From NCBI GenBank assembly GCA_050633205.1, contig JBOEGA010000204.1, forward strand, positions 1 to 8,454: a stretch of DNA of 8,454 nucleotides, in the 5' to 3' direction. The DNA is from CBDHHC01 sp050633205. GTDB lineage: Bacteria; Pseudomonadota; Alphaproteobacteria; Rhizobiales; CBDHHC01. The notes beneath the pieces are model-generated. The model did no database searches. It saw nothing but the letters and a program-made list of their open reading frames with translations, and had not been told where the DNA came from. Below, piece by piece: positions 1 through 6,823 of this stretch. Position 1 is the first letter of the stretch; each line of letters begins with the position of its first letter. The translations under genes and the position numbers were made by a program.

Positions 1-31
1 ATGTTCTGCAATCCTTTACTTTACTTAGAGC

Positions 32-71
32 AGCGCGTCTGCGCTCCGTATAGCCCTTGCGTTTAAAGGGC
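32..71. other. Gene-free left edge with two short hairpins
   Basis: Bases 1-155 show no open frame that resembles a protein; the longest reading from the ATG at base 1 stops after about 21 codons. Two small inverted repeats lie here: AGCGC (32-36) with GCGCT (41-45) around a 4-base loop, and GCCCTT (53-58) with AAGGGC (66-71) around a 7-base loop. Neither is followed by a clear T run on either strand. They may be part of a 3' untranslated or intergenic zone beyond the DUF779 gene. I assign no function. Confidence 0.35.
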
Positions 72-86
72 AGGAATAAAGAGAAA

Positions 87-110
87 CTCCGCATCACAAT
101 GATGACGGAG
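87..110 (-). terminator. Candidate rho-independent terminator after the DUF779 gene
   Basis: Arms CTCCG (87-91) and CGGAG (106-110) continue inward as CATCA (92-96) and TGATG (100-104), with a single bulged A at 105 and a 3-base loop. This makes a 10-bp stem. On the minus strand it is followed by TTTCTCTTTATT, a broken T tract. It lies 45 bases past the DUF779 stop codon, where a terminator for the minus-strand dehydrogenase-DUF779 pair would be expected. The interrupted T run and the bulge lower confidence. Confidence 0.55.
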
Positions 111-155
111 CTAAAGGTGTTTTATATTGAGAAATACCGATAGCCCAAAAGATTA

Positions 156-509
156 TTAAGGCATGTGGCACACATTGGACTTGGTCAGAAATCGTTTTCC
201 AGTTCCGTTTTCAAGGGAAAACATTCCACCCATTCCATTAACCACATCAATAATTAAATGCGTATGAGACCACTTCTCATGCTGATCCCTGGCTATATAA
301 AAGGGAACTCCCCCGATATCCCCGATGAGCACATCATTATCGCCAAGTGGGAACTCATTTGCCGGAAAACACATCGGAGAACTTCCGTCACAACACCCGC
401 CAGACTGATGAAAAATAAGTGCCTCACCGTGCACAGCTTTAATCTGCTGTATAAGCTGCAAAGCCTCTTCTGTTGCTTCAACCTGCATTTCTTCAGATAT
501 TTGCGTCAT
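156..509 (-). CDS. DUF779 family protein
   Basis: This 117-residue protein matches the small DUF779 family (PF05610) in length and in its hallmark region HQSGGCCDGSSPMC (residues 34-47). Further family-like segments are GDxDVLIGxIxGVPFYI near residues 56-72, the H-x-H pair at 82-84 followed by IDVVNGMGG, and the C-terminal GKRFLTKS. There is no signal peptide or membrane segment, so it is probably cytoplasmic. Its biochemical role is unknown. The conserved Cys39, Cys40 and Cys47, with His34, His82 and His84, suggest metal or thiol chemistry (inference). The start is supported by a GGAGG Shine-Dalgarno 7 bases upstream of the ATG. It follows the ExaC/AcoD-type aldehyde dehydrogenase by 77 bp on the same strand, a pairing common in proteobacteria that suggests an accessory role in aldehyde oxidation. 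Confidence 0.9.
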   Translation of the reverse strand: MTQISEEMQVEATEEALQLIQQIKAVHGEALIFHQSGGCCDGSSPMCFPANEFPLGDNDVLIGDIGGVPFYIARDQHEKWSHTHLIIDVVNGMGGMFSLENGTGKRFLTKSNVCHMP

Positions 510-542
510 GGATGCCCTCCATTGTAACCCTGTGTCTGGATG

Positions 543-564
543 GACCGGGCAAAACTGCCCGGTC
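543..564 (+). terminator. Strong intergenic hairpin, terminator-like only on the plus strand
   Basis: This is a perfect 9-bp GC-rich stem, GACCGGGCA (543-551) with TGCCCGGTC (556-564), around an AAAC loop. On the plus strand it is followed by TTTTG, giving a short intrinsic-terminator shape. On the minus strand, along which the flanking genes are transcribed, it is followed by CATCC and has no T run. For the dehydrogenase-DUF779 transcript it is better read as an intercistronic hairpin (mRNA stability or partial attenuation). On the plus strand it might block antisense transcription entering the dehydrogenase gene. No plus-strand gene is visible upstream. Confidence 0.5.
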
Positions 565-586
565 TTTTGAGTTTATTTAAGTACCT

Positions 587-2134
587 TTAAAAGAAACCAA
601 GTGGCTTTGGATCATAAGATACCAGAAGGTTTTTAGTCTGGCGGTAATGATCCAGCATCATCTTATGATTTTCACGCCCGATTCCCGACTGCTTGTAACC
701 ACCAAAAGCGGCATGAGCAGGGTAAGCATGATAACAATTAGTCCATACACGCCCGGCCTGAATATTGCGGCCCATGCGGAATGCCCGGCTTCCGTCACGT
801 GTCCACACCCCGGCACCAAGACCATAGAGAGTATCATTCGCAATCTGCAGTGCATCTGCTTCATCTTTAAAAGTAGCTACAGAAACAACAGGACCAAAAA
901 TCTCCTCCTGGAATATTCTCATGCCATTATGACCTTTGAATATAGTTGGCTCAATGTAGAACCCGTTGGCAAGATCACCACCCAGCTCAGCCGTATCTCC
1001 ACCGGCCAGAACCTGTGCGCCTTCTTCCCTGCCAAGCTTGAGATAGGAAATAATTTTTTCCTTTTGCTCGGAAGAAGCCTGAGCACCAATCATTGTCTCC
1101 ATCTGTAGCGGATTGCCCTGCTTGATAGCTTTTACCCGTGCAACAGCCCTTTCCATAAAGGCATCATAAATAGATTCCTGAATAAGTGCCCGGCTCGGAC
1201 AGGTGCAGACCTCACCCTGATTAAGAGCAAACATTGCAAACCCTTCAAGACATTTGTCAAAGAAGTCATCATCTGCAGACATAACATCTTCAAAGAAAAT
1301 GTTAGGGCTTTTACCACCAAGCTCAAGCGTCACTGGAATAATATTCTGGCTGGCATACTGCATAATCAGACGGCCAGTCGATGTTTCTCCTGTAAACGCA
1401 ACTTTGGCAACCCGCTTGCTGGACGCCAGAGGCTTACCCGCTTCAAGACCGAAACCGTTCACAATATTCAGAACACCAGGAGGAAGAATATCCCCTATAA
1501 GCTCCATAAGCACTAAGATAGATGCAGGGGTCTGCTCGGCAGGCTTCAGAACAATACAGTTTCCGGCAGCCAGAGCAGGAGCAATTTTCCAGGTTGCCAT
1601 CAATATCGGAAAGTTCCACGGAATAATCTGACCAACGACACCAAGAGGCTCGTTAAAATGATAAGCATATGTCTGGGCATCAATCTCCGCAATACTGCCC
1701 TCTTCTGCTCTGATACACCCGGCAAAATAACGGAAGTGATCAATTGCAAGCGCAGTATCAGCCGCCATGCTTTCACGAATTGGTTTACCATTATCAAGCG
1801 TTTCTGCTACCGCAAGTTTCATCTGGTTCTGGACGATAACATCTGCAATTCTGTTCAGCATATCAGCCCGCTCAGCTGGAGAAGTCTTCCCCCAGCTATC
1901 TTTGGCAGCATGTGCCGCATCAAGAGCAAGCTCAATATCATCAGCATTGGAACGAGCAATTTCACATATTGTCGATCCCGTAATCGGAGTAACATTCTCA
2001 AAATAGTTACCGGACTTGGGTGCAACGAATTCACCATTGATAAAATTTCCATAACGTTCCTTAAATGGAAATTCGATATCCAGATGAGATAAGTCCAGCG
2101 CAGCAGGTCTTGTTGTTGATGAGAATAAATTCAT
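587..2134 (-). CDS. exaC: Aldehyde dehydrogenase, ExaC/AcoD (AldB-like) family
   Basis: This 515-residue NAD(P)-dependent aldehyde dehydrogenase oxidises acetaldehyde or related short aldehydes to the carboxylic acid in the cytoplasm (family knowledge). Visible motifs are IPWNFP (171-176, Asn174 of the oxyanion hole), the cofactor loop FTGETSTGR (247-255), ELGGKSPN with general base Glu271, and NQGEVCTCPSR with catalytic Cys310 and the extra Cys312 typical of the AcoD/ExaC branch. EEIFGPV lies near the C-terminus. The frame stays open upstream to an ATG at 2236, but the chosen start at 2134 has an excellent AGGGAGGAAG site 6 bases ahead and begins where family members begin. The longer form would add a non-conserved tail running into the control region. 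It is transcribed away from the AcoR-like activator and followed by DUF779. The candidate sigma-54 promoter at 2172-2187 implies control by that activator. The symbol is assigned at family level; acoD or aldB are alternatives. Confidence 0.93.
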   Translation of the reverse strand: MNLFSSTTRPAALDLSHLDIEFPFKERYGNFINGEFVAPKSGNYFENVTPITGSTICEIARSNADDIELALDAAHAAKDSWGKTSPAERADMLNRIADVIVQNQMKLAVAETLDNGKPIRESMAADTALAIDHFRYFAGCIRAEEGSIAEIDAQTYAYHFNEPLGVVGQIIPWNFPILMATWKIAPALAAGNCIVLKPAEQTPASILVLMELIGDILPPGVLNIVNGFGLEAGKPLASSKRVAKVAFTGETSTGRLIMQYASQNIIPVTLELGGKSPNIFFEDVMSADDDFFDKCLEGFAMFALNQGEVCTCPSRALIQESIYDAFMERAVARVKAIKQGNPLQMETMIGAQASSEQKEKIISYLKLGREEGAQVLAGGDTAELGGDLANGFYIEPTIFKGHNGMRIFQEEIFGPVVSVATFKDEADALQIANDTLYGLGAGVWTRDGSRAFRMGRNIQAGRVWTNCYHAYPAHAAFGGYKQSGIGRENHKMMLDHYRQTKNLLVSYDPKPLGFF

Positions 2135-2137
2135 TTT

Positions 2138-2147
2138 CTTCCTCCCT
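2138..2147 (-). promoter_or_regulatory. Ribosome binding site deciding the dehydrogenase start
   Basis: The minus strand reads AGGGAGGAAG and then AAA before the ATG at 2134. The GGAGG core sits 6 bases from the start codon. This near-ideal site fixes translation at 2134 rather than at the upstream in-frame ATG at 2236. Confidence 0.8.
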
Positions 2148-2171
2148 GTGAGTAATTCATAAGCACAAAGA

Positions 2172-2187
2172 TGAAAGAAATATGCCA
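2172..2187 (-). promoter_or_regulatory. Candidate sigma-54 (-24/-12) promoter for the dehydrogenase
   Basis: The minus strand reads TGGCATATTTCTTTCA. Against TGGCACG-N4-TTGCW, the -24 core TGGCA is intact, the spacing is exact, and the -12 box is TTTCA with one key G replaced by T. The predicted transcription start, near 2162, would give a leader of about 28 bases that includes the Shine-Dalgarno site. A sigma-54 activator with the GAFTGA loop is encoded divergently next door, which fits. The -12 mismatch is the main doubt. Confidence 0.5.
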
Positions 2188-2228
2188 GACGAAAAAAGCA
2201 TTGAAATTCAGAGGAGACAGATTTTAGC

Positions 2229-2277
2229 TGTAACAACTATGGTGCACAATGTAACTCTGCACCTGTCACACATTACA
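2229..2277. promoter_or_regulatory. Nested inverted repeats, candidate upstream activator site
   Basis: Two dyads share almost the same centre. The inner one is GGTGCA (2241-2246), 11 bases, TGCACC (2258-2263). The outer one is TGTAA (2229-2233) with TTACA (2273-2277). A further imperfect dyad, TGTAAC (2250-2255) with GTCACA (2265-2270), lies within. The block is about 65-115 bases upstream of the predicted sigma-54 transcription start, the usual distance for an enhancer-type activator site. It is the best candidate binding region for the adjacent AcoR-like protein. Binding is inferred, not shown. Confidence 0.45.
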
Positions 2278-2280
2278 TCT

Positions 2281-2297
2281 TACCTGCTCCATAGGTA
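2281..2297. repeat. Inverted repeat TACCT-N7-AGGTA
   Basis: TACCT (2281-2285) and AGGTA (2293-2297) flank a 7-base spacer. The sequence shares the words TACCTGC and ATAGGTAT with the second repeat at 2349-2370, but in swapped order. It lies in the divergent control region and could be an operator or activator half-site pair. Short arms make chance occurrence possible. Confidence 0.3.
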
Positions 2298-2321
2298 TAC
2301 TATAGATGATACTTGATTTCA

Positions 2322-2330
2322 TGCTAATAT
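2322..2330 (+). promoter_or_regulatory. Candidate extended -10 promoter for the regulator gene
   Basis: TGCTAATAT fits the extended -10 form TGnTAnnnT of a sigma-70-type promoter. No good -35 box lies 17 bases upstream, which is tolerated for extended -10 promoters. Transcription would start near 2337, leaving a leader of about 65 bases that contains the repeat at 2351-2368. This is a weak, pattern-only call. Confidence 0.3.
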
Positions 2331-2350
2331 TCACCCGGATTAGCCTCAAT

Positions 2351-2368
2351 AGGTATTTACTCATACCT
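2351..2368. repeat. Perfect inverted repeat AGGTAT-N6-ATACCT
   Basis: Six-base perfect arms (2351-2356 and 2363-2368) surround a 6-base spacer, 34 bases before the regulator start. With the related repeat at 2281-2297 it makes a two-copy arrangement. It could be an operator for autoregulation, a more distal activator site for the dehydrogenase promoter, or a small hairpin in the regulator mRNA leader. Confidence 0.4.
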
Positions 2369-2402
2369 GCAATCAGATAAATAGTTTGGTGCAATAGTTA
2401 AC

Positions 2403-4298
2403 GTGTCAGATATCAATCAGCTTACTGCAGAACGCAGTACTATTACCAACCCGGTTATCACAGCATCCTGGAAAAGATGTATGGATATTCACGGACTTAA
2501 TCCGGAAACAAATAGTTTTGAGACAGTCATTCTGCGCGAACGTGTACGTGACTCCATCGAAAAACTCGGCCCCCTGTTCTCCATCTGCCGTTCTCAGGTA
2601 GAGCATATTTTCAAATCAATTATAAGTTCAGGCCACGCAGTTGTCTTAACAGATAATCAGGGCATAATAATTGATTTTAAAGTAGAAAATCAGATCGAGG
2701 ATTTATTCAAAAAACACGGCCTTGCCAGAGGAGCAGACTGGAGCGAATCCAGCGAAGGCACTAACGGTATCGGTACAGCCTTGCTCGAAAAACGCCCGCT
2801 GACCATATACCGTAAACAGCACTTCCGCCTGTCAAATGAAAGTCTCACCTGTACAGGTGCACCAATATTTGACGTAGACGGCGAAGTACTTGCGCTCTTT
2901 GATGTTTCATCGGTCGGACGGCATGACGATCCTGATATAATTGCTCATACAAGGGTAATGCTGGAAATGTCAGCACGCCTCATTTCCCGCAGACACTTTC
3001 AGGAAAAATTTTCTGATCAATGGATTATTCGCTTTCATCACGATCCTGAACGTATTGGCTTGCTTGAAGAAGGTTTACTCGCGGTCAATGAAACAGGCGA
3101 AATTCTGGCTGCAGATAATCAGGCTCTGTCTCATCTGAATGCAGAAAACAGAAGTCAGCTCATTAGTAAAAAAGTGGGAGATGTCTTCGGTCGTAACTTT
3201 TCGAACCTGATAGATGCCAACAGAAACCATTCCCTCTTTATGAATGCTGGAAAAAGCTCCCCGGTGAACAGAGATACACATTCGCTTTTCGCTAAACTTG
3301 TTGAACCTGTTAAACCTGCCAGAACATCTCGCCCCGAAAGAAAAATAATTATCAAAAGGAACCCCTCTGATAACGAGTATTGCCTGGATGATATCGCTGG
3401 TCAGGATGCCCGGATGCAGTCCATTGTTAAAAAAGCAAAAAAAATGGTCAACCAGGATATCCCGTTGCTGATTACAGGTGAAACAGGAGTTGGTAAAGAT
3501 ATATTTGCAAAGGCTTTCCATAAATACAGTGATAGAGCTGACAAACCCTTTATAGCAATAAATTGTGCCGCCCTTCCCGCCAGCTTAATAGAAGGTGAAC
3601 TGTTCGGATATCATGCGGGTGCTTTCACAGGTGCACATCCTGCAGGTTTTAAGGGGCGTTTTTTACAGGCAAATGGAGGAACCGTATTCCTTGACGAAAT
3701 TGGCGATATGCCCCTTGAAATCCAGACACGCCTGCTCAGAGTTCTGGAAACACGCAGCGTCACTCCATTAGGCAGCGAAAAAACTATAGATATCGATATT
3801 CAGATTATCAGCGCAACCAATCAGGACCTGAACAAACTTATCAATGAGAAAAAATTTCGCTCGGATTTATACTATAGAATTTCCGGTTGTGACTTTCACC
3901 TGCCACGTCTGAGCGAAAGAGCTGATCTGGACCACATTATCAAAGCACTTGTTCCCGGTCTTGAGCTTCACAACGATAAATGTTTTTCCAATACGGCCCG
4001 CAAAGCGCTCCTCTCATATTCATGGCCCGGCAACATACGGGAGTTAAAAAATACCCTGACAATAGCCGTGCTTCTTGCTGAAAATGACAGGATTGAAATC
4101 GAACACCTGAAACTCAATACTCCCGTCACTGAAAAACAGACAAAACCGCTTGACCTGTCCGAACAGGAAAAATCGCAAATCATCAAAGCGCTGGATGATG
4201 CCCGCTGGAACGTCACCAAAGCTGCTCAGATTCTGGATATTTCACGCAATACACTGCATCGAAAAATGCGACGCCTTAATATCTCTAGAATATCATAA
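2403..4298 (+). CDS. Sigma-54-dependent transcriptional activator, AcoR/EatR-like
   Basis: This 631-residue activator has the AcoR layout. An N-terminal stretch with ITASWKRC (19-26) precedes a GAF-type sensory domain (about 75-200, with SEGTNGIGTAL at 117-127). A PAS-like segment follows (about 218-275), then the AAA+ domain (about 328-560) and a Fis-type helix-turn-helix (602-624). The AAA+ domain has Walker A GETGVGKD (359-366), the sigma-54 contact loop GAFTGA (406-411), Walker B VFLDE (428-432) and WPGNIREL (541-548), so it should be a working ATPase that remodels sigma-54 polymerase. Effectors of relatives come from acetoin, ethanol or ethanolamine metabolism; the ligand here is unknown. 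The start is GTG, with an in-frame stop at 2382-2384 and no clear Shine-Dalgarno, so weak translation is likely. It is divergent from the ExaC-like dehydrogenase, its most likely target. The last 6 bases overlap the convergent alcohol dehydrogenase gene. Confidence 0.95.
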   Translation: MSDINQLTAERSTITNPVITASWKRCMDIHGLNPETNSFETVILRERVRDSIEKLGPLFSICRSQVEHIFKSIISSGHAVVLTDNQGIIIDFKVENQIEDLFKKHGLARGADWSESSEGTNGIGTALLEKRPLTIYRKQHFRLSNESLTCTGAPIFDVDGEVLALFDVSSVGRHDDPDIIAHTRVMLEMSARLISRRHFQEKFSDQWIIRFHHDPERIGLLEEGLLAVNETGEILAADNQALSHLNAENRSQLISKKVGDVFGRNFSNLIDANRNHSLFMNAGKSSPVNRDTHSLFAKLVEPVKPARTSRPERKIIIKRNPSDNEYCLDDIAGQDARMQSIVKKAKKMVNQDIPLLITGETGVGKDIFAKAFHKYSDRADKPFIAINCAALPASLIEGELFGYHAGAFTGAHPAGFKGRFLQANGGTVFLDEIGDMPLEIQTRLLRVLETRSVTPLGSEKTIDIDIQIISATNQDLNKLINEKKFRSDLYYRISGCDFHLPRLSERADLDHIIKALVPGLELHNDKCFSNTARKALLSYSWPGNIRELKNTLTIAVLLAENDRIEIEHLKLNTPVTEKQTKPLDLSEQEKSQIIKALDDARWNVTKAAQILDISRNTLHRKMRRLNISRIS

Positions 4299-5438
4299 AC
4301 ATGCTTCCAGCAAAGCTCTTGTGTTTTCAACGGTCATTTCTACCGGGTTCCCCCCAACACTGGGATCCTTCAATGCAGACGTTACAAGACTATCAATATC
4401 CGGTTCAGTTACTCCCAGCGCAGTCAGGGTTGCAGGAATATTCAATGCCGAATTTAACTCACCAACAAACTTGTAAAAACCATCAAACCCACCTTCAATT
4501 CCCATATAGTCAGCCGCACTGGTAATACGATCTTCAATAGCAGGACGGTTAAACTTTAAAACAGGCTGCATCACCACAGCATTAGTCGTCCCATGATGCG
4601 TATGATGCACAGCTCCAATCGGATGTGAAAGCGCATGAATTGCCCCAAGCCCCTTCTGAAAAGCAGTAGCCCCCATCATGGCCGCCGACATCATATGAGA
4701 TCTGGCTTCAATATCGGATTTATCATCATAAGCCTTTACCAGATAGTTCTTCACCAGTCGCATTCCCTCAAGAGCAATCCCCTGGCTCATCGGATGATAA
4801 TGCGGCGAACAGAAAGCTTCCAGACAATGTGCAAATGCATCCATTCCCGTCCCTGCTGTAATTGCGGGAGGCATCCCAACAGTCAGTTCCGGATCACATA
4901 TAACCACTGTCGGTAGAATTTTTGGGTGAAAGATTATTTTCTTTTCATGCTCCTGAATATTGGTAATAACTGACGCTCTGCCAACCTCAGAACCTGTTCC
5001 CGCAGTTGTTGGAACAGCGATAATAGGCGCAATTGTATCTGCATCAGCCCGTGTCCAGTAATCTCCAATATCCTCAAAATCCCAGATAGAACGGGTCTGC
5101 CCAGCCATAAAGGCAATCACCTTACCCAGATCAAGAGCCGAGCCACCACCAAAAGCAATAACTCCATCATACCCTCCCTCGCTATACACTTTCAGACCAG
5201 CTTCAAGATTAATATCACTGGGATTAGGGTCCACATCAGCAAAAAACGCCCGCCCTAACCCGGCCTTCTCCAGATGATCCAGCGTCAGCGAAGTAATGGG
5301 CATCGACGCTAATCCCCTATCCGTTACCAGCAAAGGAGAGGAAATAGTAGCCACCTTGCAGGCATCCGCAATTTCAGAAATCCGCCCGGCACCAAAACGT
5401 ATAGCAGTCGGATATGACCAGTTACCAAATAATTTCAT
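4293..5438 (-). CDS. Iron-containing (group III) alcohol dehydrogenase
   Basis: This 381-residue NAD(P)-dependent alcohol dehydrogenase has the usual family length. It shows the nucleotide-binding GGGS (97-100) with DLGK just after, and PTTAGTGSE (143-151). Probable metal ligands are Asp200, His204 (GMDAFAHCLEA), His268 and His282 (HHGTTN), so the metal site looks complete. It should interconvert a primary alcohol and an aldehyde in the cytoplasm; the exact substrate cannot be read from sequence. Its ATG overlaps the upstream aldehyde dehydrogenase stop by 4 bp (ATGA), implying translational coupling, and the Shine-Dalgarno is weak. As the last gene after a GS-like ligase and an aldehyde dehydrogenase, it probably makes the aldehyde that the neighbour oxidises, perhaps on a gamma-glutamylated amino alcohol. 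Its stop codon overlaps the convergent regulator by 6 bp, with no terminator between them. Confidence 0.93.
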   Translation of the reverse strand: MKLFGNWSYPTAIRFGAGRISEIADACKVATISSPLLVTDRGLASMPITSLTLDHLEKAGLGRAFFADVDPNPSDINLEAGLKVYSEGGYDGVIAFGGGSALDLGKVIAFMAGQTRSIWDFEDIGDYWTRADADTIAPIIAVPTTAGTGSEVGRASVITNIQEHEKKIIFHPKILPTVVICDPELTVGMPPAITAGTGMDAFAHCLEAFCSPHYHPMSQGIALEGMRLVKNYLVKAYDDKSDIEARSHMMSAAMMGATAFQKGLGAIHALSHPIGAVHHTHHGTTNAVVMQPVLKFNRPAIEDRITSAADYMGIEGGFDGFYKFVGELNSALNIPATLTALGVTEPDIDSLVTSALKDPSVGGNPVEMTVENTRALLEACL

Positions 5439-6820
5439 GAGTGCATCTTCTTTAAATGATAGGATTTGGGACGTGTAATATTATGATAGCCAATAACAGA
5501 AAGTCCCCCGCCCCGGCCCGTATCCTTGCAACCTGTCCAGCACAGAGCAGGATCAAGATAATCACAGCGATTCATAAATACAGTACCAGTTTCAATCTGA
5601 TCAGCAATGGCTTCAGCTCGTTGAACATCTGCTGTCCATAATGAGGTTGTCAGTCCGAAATTACTGTCATTCATTAAGCGAACAGCTTCAACGTCACTCT
5701 CGACTTTCATTATTCCAACCGCGGGACCAAATGTTTCATCGCGCATGATGCTCATAGTATGATCAACATCCACGAGTATCTGCGGCATAAGATAAGCGCC
5801 ATTATCTAGCGGAAAAAGTTTCGGGTCGATAAGCGCTTTAGCTCCATTTGCTACAGCATCTCTAACTTGCGTCCTGACCGTATCTGCAAACCTGACATGT
5901 GCCATAGGTCCAAGCGTAGTTTCCCTATCCAGAGGATTACCAAGCTTATAACCGTTGACGATATCAACCGCCTTATCAACAAACTGATCAAAATTTCTCT
6001 CATGAACATAAATCCGTTCAATGCCACAACAGCTTTGTCCCGAATTAAACATCGCCCCGTCAATTAATGTCTCAGCAGCAGCAGAAACATCCGCTTCCTC
6101 CATAACGTAACCGGGATCTTTGCCGCCCAGCTCCAGTCCAGTTGCTGTGAATGTACCGGCAGCGGCCCTTTCAATAGCTCTACCACCTGCAACAGATCCC
6201 GTAAAATTTACATAGCCAAATGCTTTTCTCGATATCAGAGACGCTGTAACATCATGATCAAGATAAACATTTTGAAATACATCTTTAGGAATACCTGCCT
6301 GATGAAAAGCCTCTGTAAGCCTTTCACCTGCAAGCGGGGTCTGGGAAGCATGTTTTAATACGACACTGTTCCCTGCAATAAGGGCTGGTGCAATCGTATT
6401 GATTGCAGTCATATAAGGATAATTCCACGGAGCAATAACCAGGACTACCCCATGTGGAACCCGCTTTATATATCTCTTAAAATTTTCACTATCCTCAATC
6501 AGGATCGGGCTTAATGCATCTTCTGCAATATCAGCCATATAATGGGCGCGTTCCTGAAATCCACTAAACTCTCCACCATAACGAACAGGACGCCCCATCT
6601 GCCATGCAAGCTCGGTGACAATCTCATCATTTTTTTGGCCAAGGTTTTTAACAGCAGCGAGTACAATTTTTATACGGTCTGCAATTGATATTCTTGCCCA
6701 GTTTATTTGAGCATTTTTTGCTCTTTCAACACAAACAGTTGCTGTATCCAATGACAACAATGGCCGTTCAACATAAACAGACCCGTCAATCGGTGAGATG
6801 CACTTCAGGGTATTGCTCAT
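5435..6820 (-). CDS. Aldehyde dehydrogenase of the GS-like ligase operon
   Basis: This 461-residue protein of the aldehyde dehydrogenase superfamily is slightly short because its N-terminus is compact. Motifs are APWNYP (130-135, Asn133), FTGSVAGG (206-213), LELGGKDPG with general base Glu230, NSGQSCC with catalytic Cys264 followed by Cys265, and DETFGPAVG near the C-terminus. All key residues are present. It should oxidise an aldehyde to an acid with NAD(P)+ in the cytoplasm. It belongs to a different branch from the ExaC-like enzyme at 587-2134, so the two are not a recent duplication. It starts 3 bp after the GS-like stop, with GAGAGGG 8 bases ahead of the ATG inside the ligase 3' end, and overlaps the alcohol dehydrogenase start by 4 bp. 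In context the substrate could be a gamma-glutamyl amino-aldehyde (inference); a succinate-semialdehyde-type substrate is an alternative. Confidence 0.93.
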   Translation of the reverse strand: MSNTLKCISPIDGSVYVERPLLSLDTATVCVERAKNAQINWARISIADRIKIVLAAVKNLGQKNDEIVTELAWQMGRPVRYGGEFSGFQERAHYMADIAEDALSPILIEDSENFKRYIKRVPHGVVLVIAPWNYPYMTAINTIAPALIAGNSVVLKHASQTPLAGERLTEAFHQAGIPKDVFQNVYLDHDVTASLISRKAFGYVNFTGSVAGGRAIERAAAGTFTATGLELGGKDPGYVMEEADVSAAAETLIDGAMFNSGQSCCGIERIYVHERNFDQFVDKAVDIVNGYKLGNPLDRETTLGPMAHVRFADTVRTQVRDAVANGAKALIDPKLFPLDNGAYLMPQILVDVDHTMSIMRDETFGPAVGIMKVESDVEAVRLMNDSNFGLTTSLWTADVQRAEAIADQIETGTVFMNRCDYLDPALCWTGCKDTGRGGGLSVIGYHNITRPKSYHLKKMHS

Positions 6821-6823
6821 CAG

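Noticed and set aside
32..71. A tRNA or structured RNA gene at the left edge
   Set aside because: The short stems do not form a cloverleaf, and no T-loop or anticodon arrangement can be seen.
647..1631. Plus-strand open frames inside the dehydrogenase gene (647-1108 and 1254-1631)
   Set aside because: They are opposite-strand shadows of a clearly conserved enzyme and resemble no family.
2135..2236. N-terminal extension of the ExaC-like dehydrogenase to the ATG at 2236
   Set aside because: The extra 34 residues are unlike the family, lack a Shine-Dalgarno, and cover the candidate promoter. The ATG at 2134 has a near-perfect ribosome binding site.
3075..3521. Minus-strand 148-codon frame inside the regulator gene
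   Set aside because: It lies opposite the linker and start of the AAA+ domain of a full-length conserved regulator. It has no recognisable motif.
587..6820. Duplication origin for the two aldehyde dehydrogenases
   Set aside because: They differ in length and active-site context (NQGEVCTC versus NSGQSCC) and belong to different branches, so recent duplication is unlikely.
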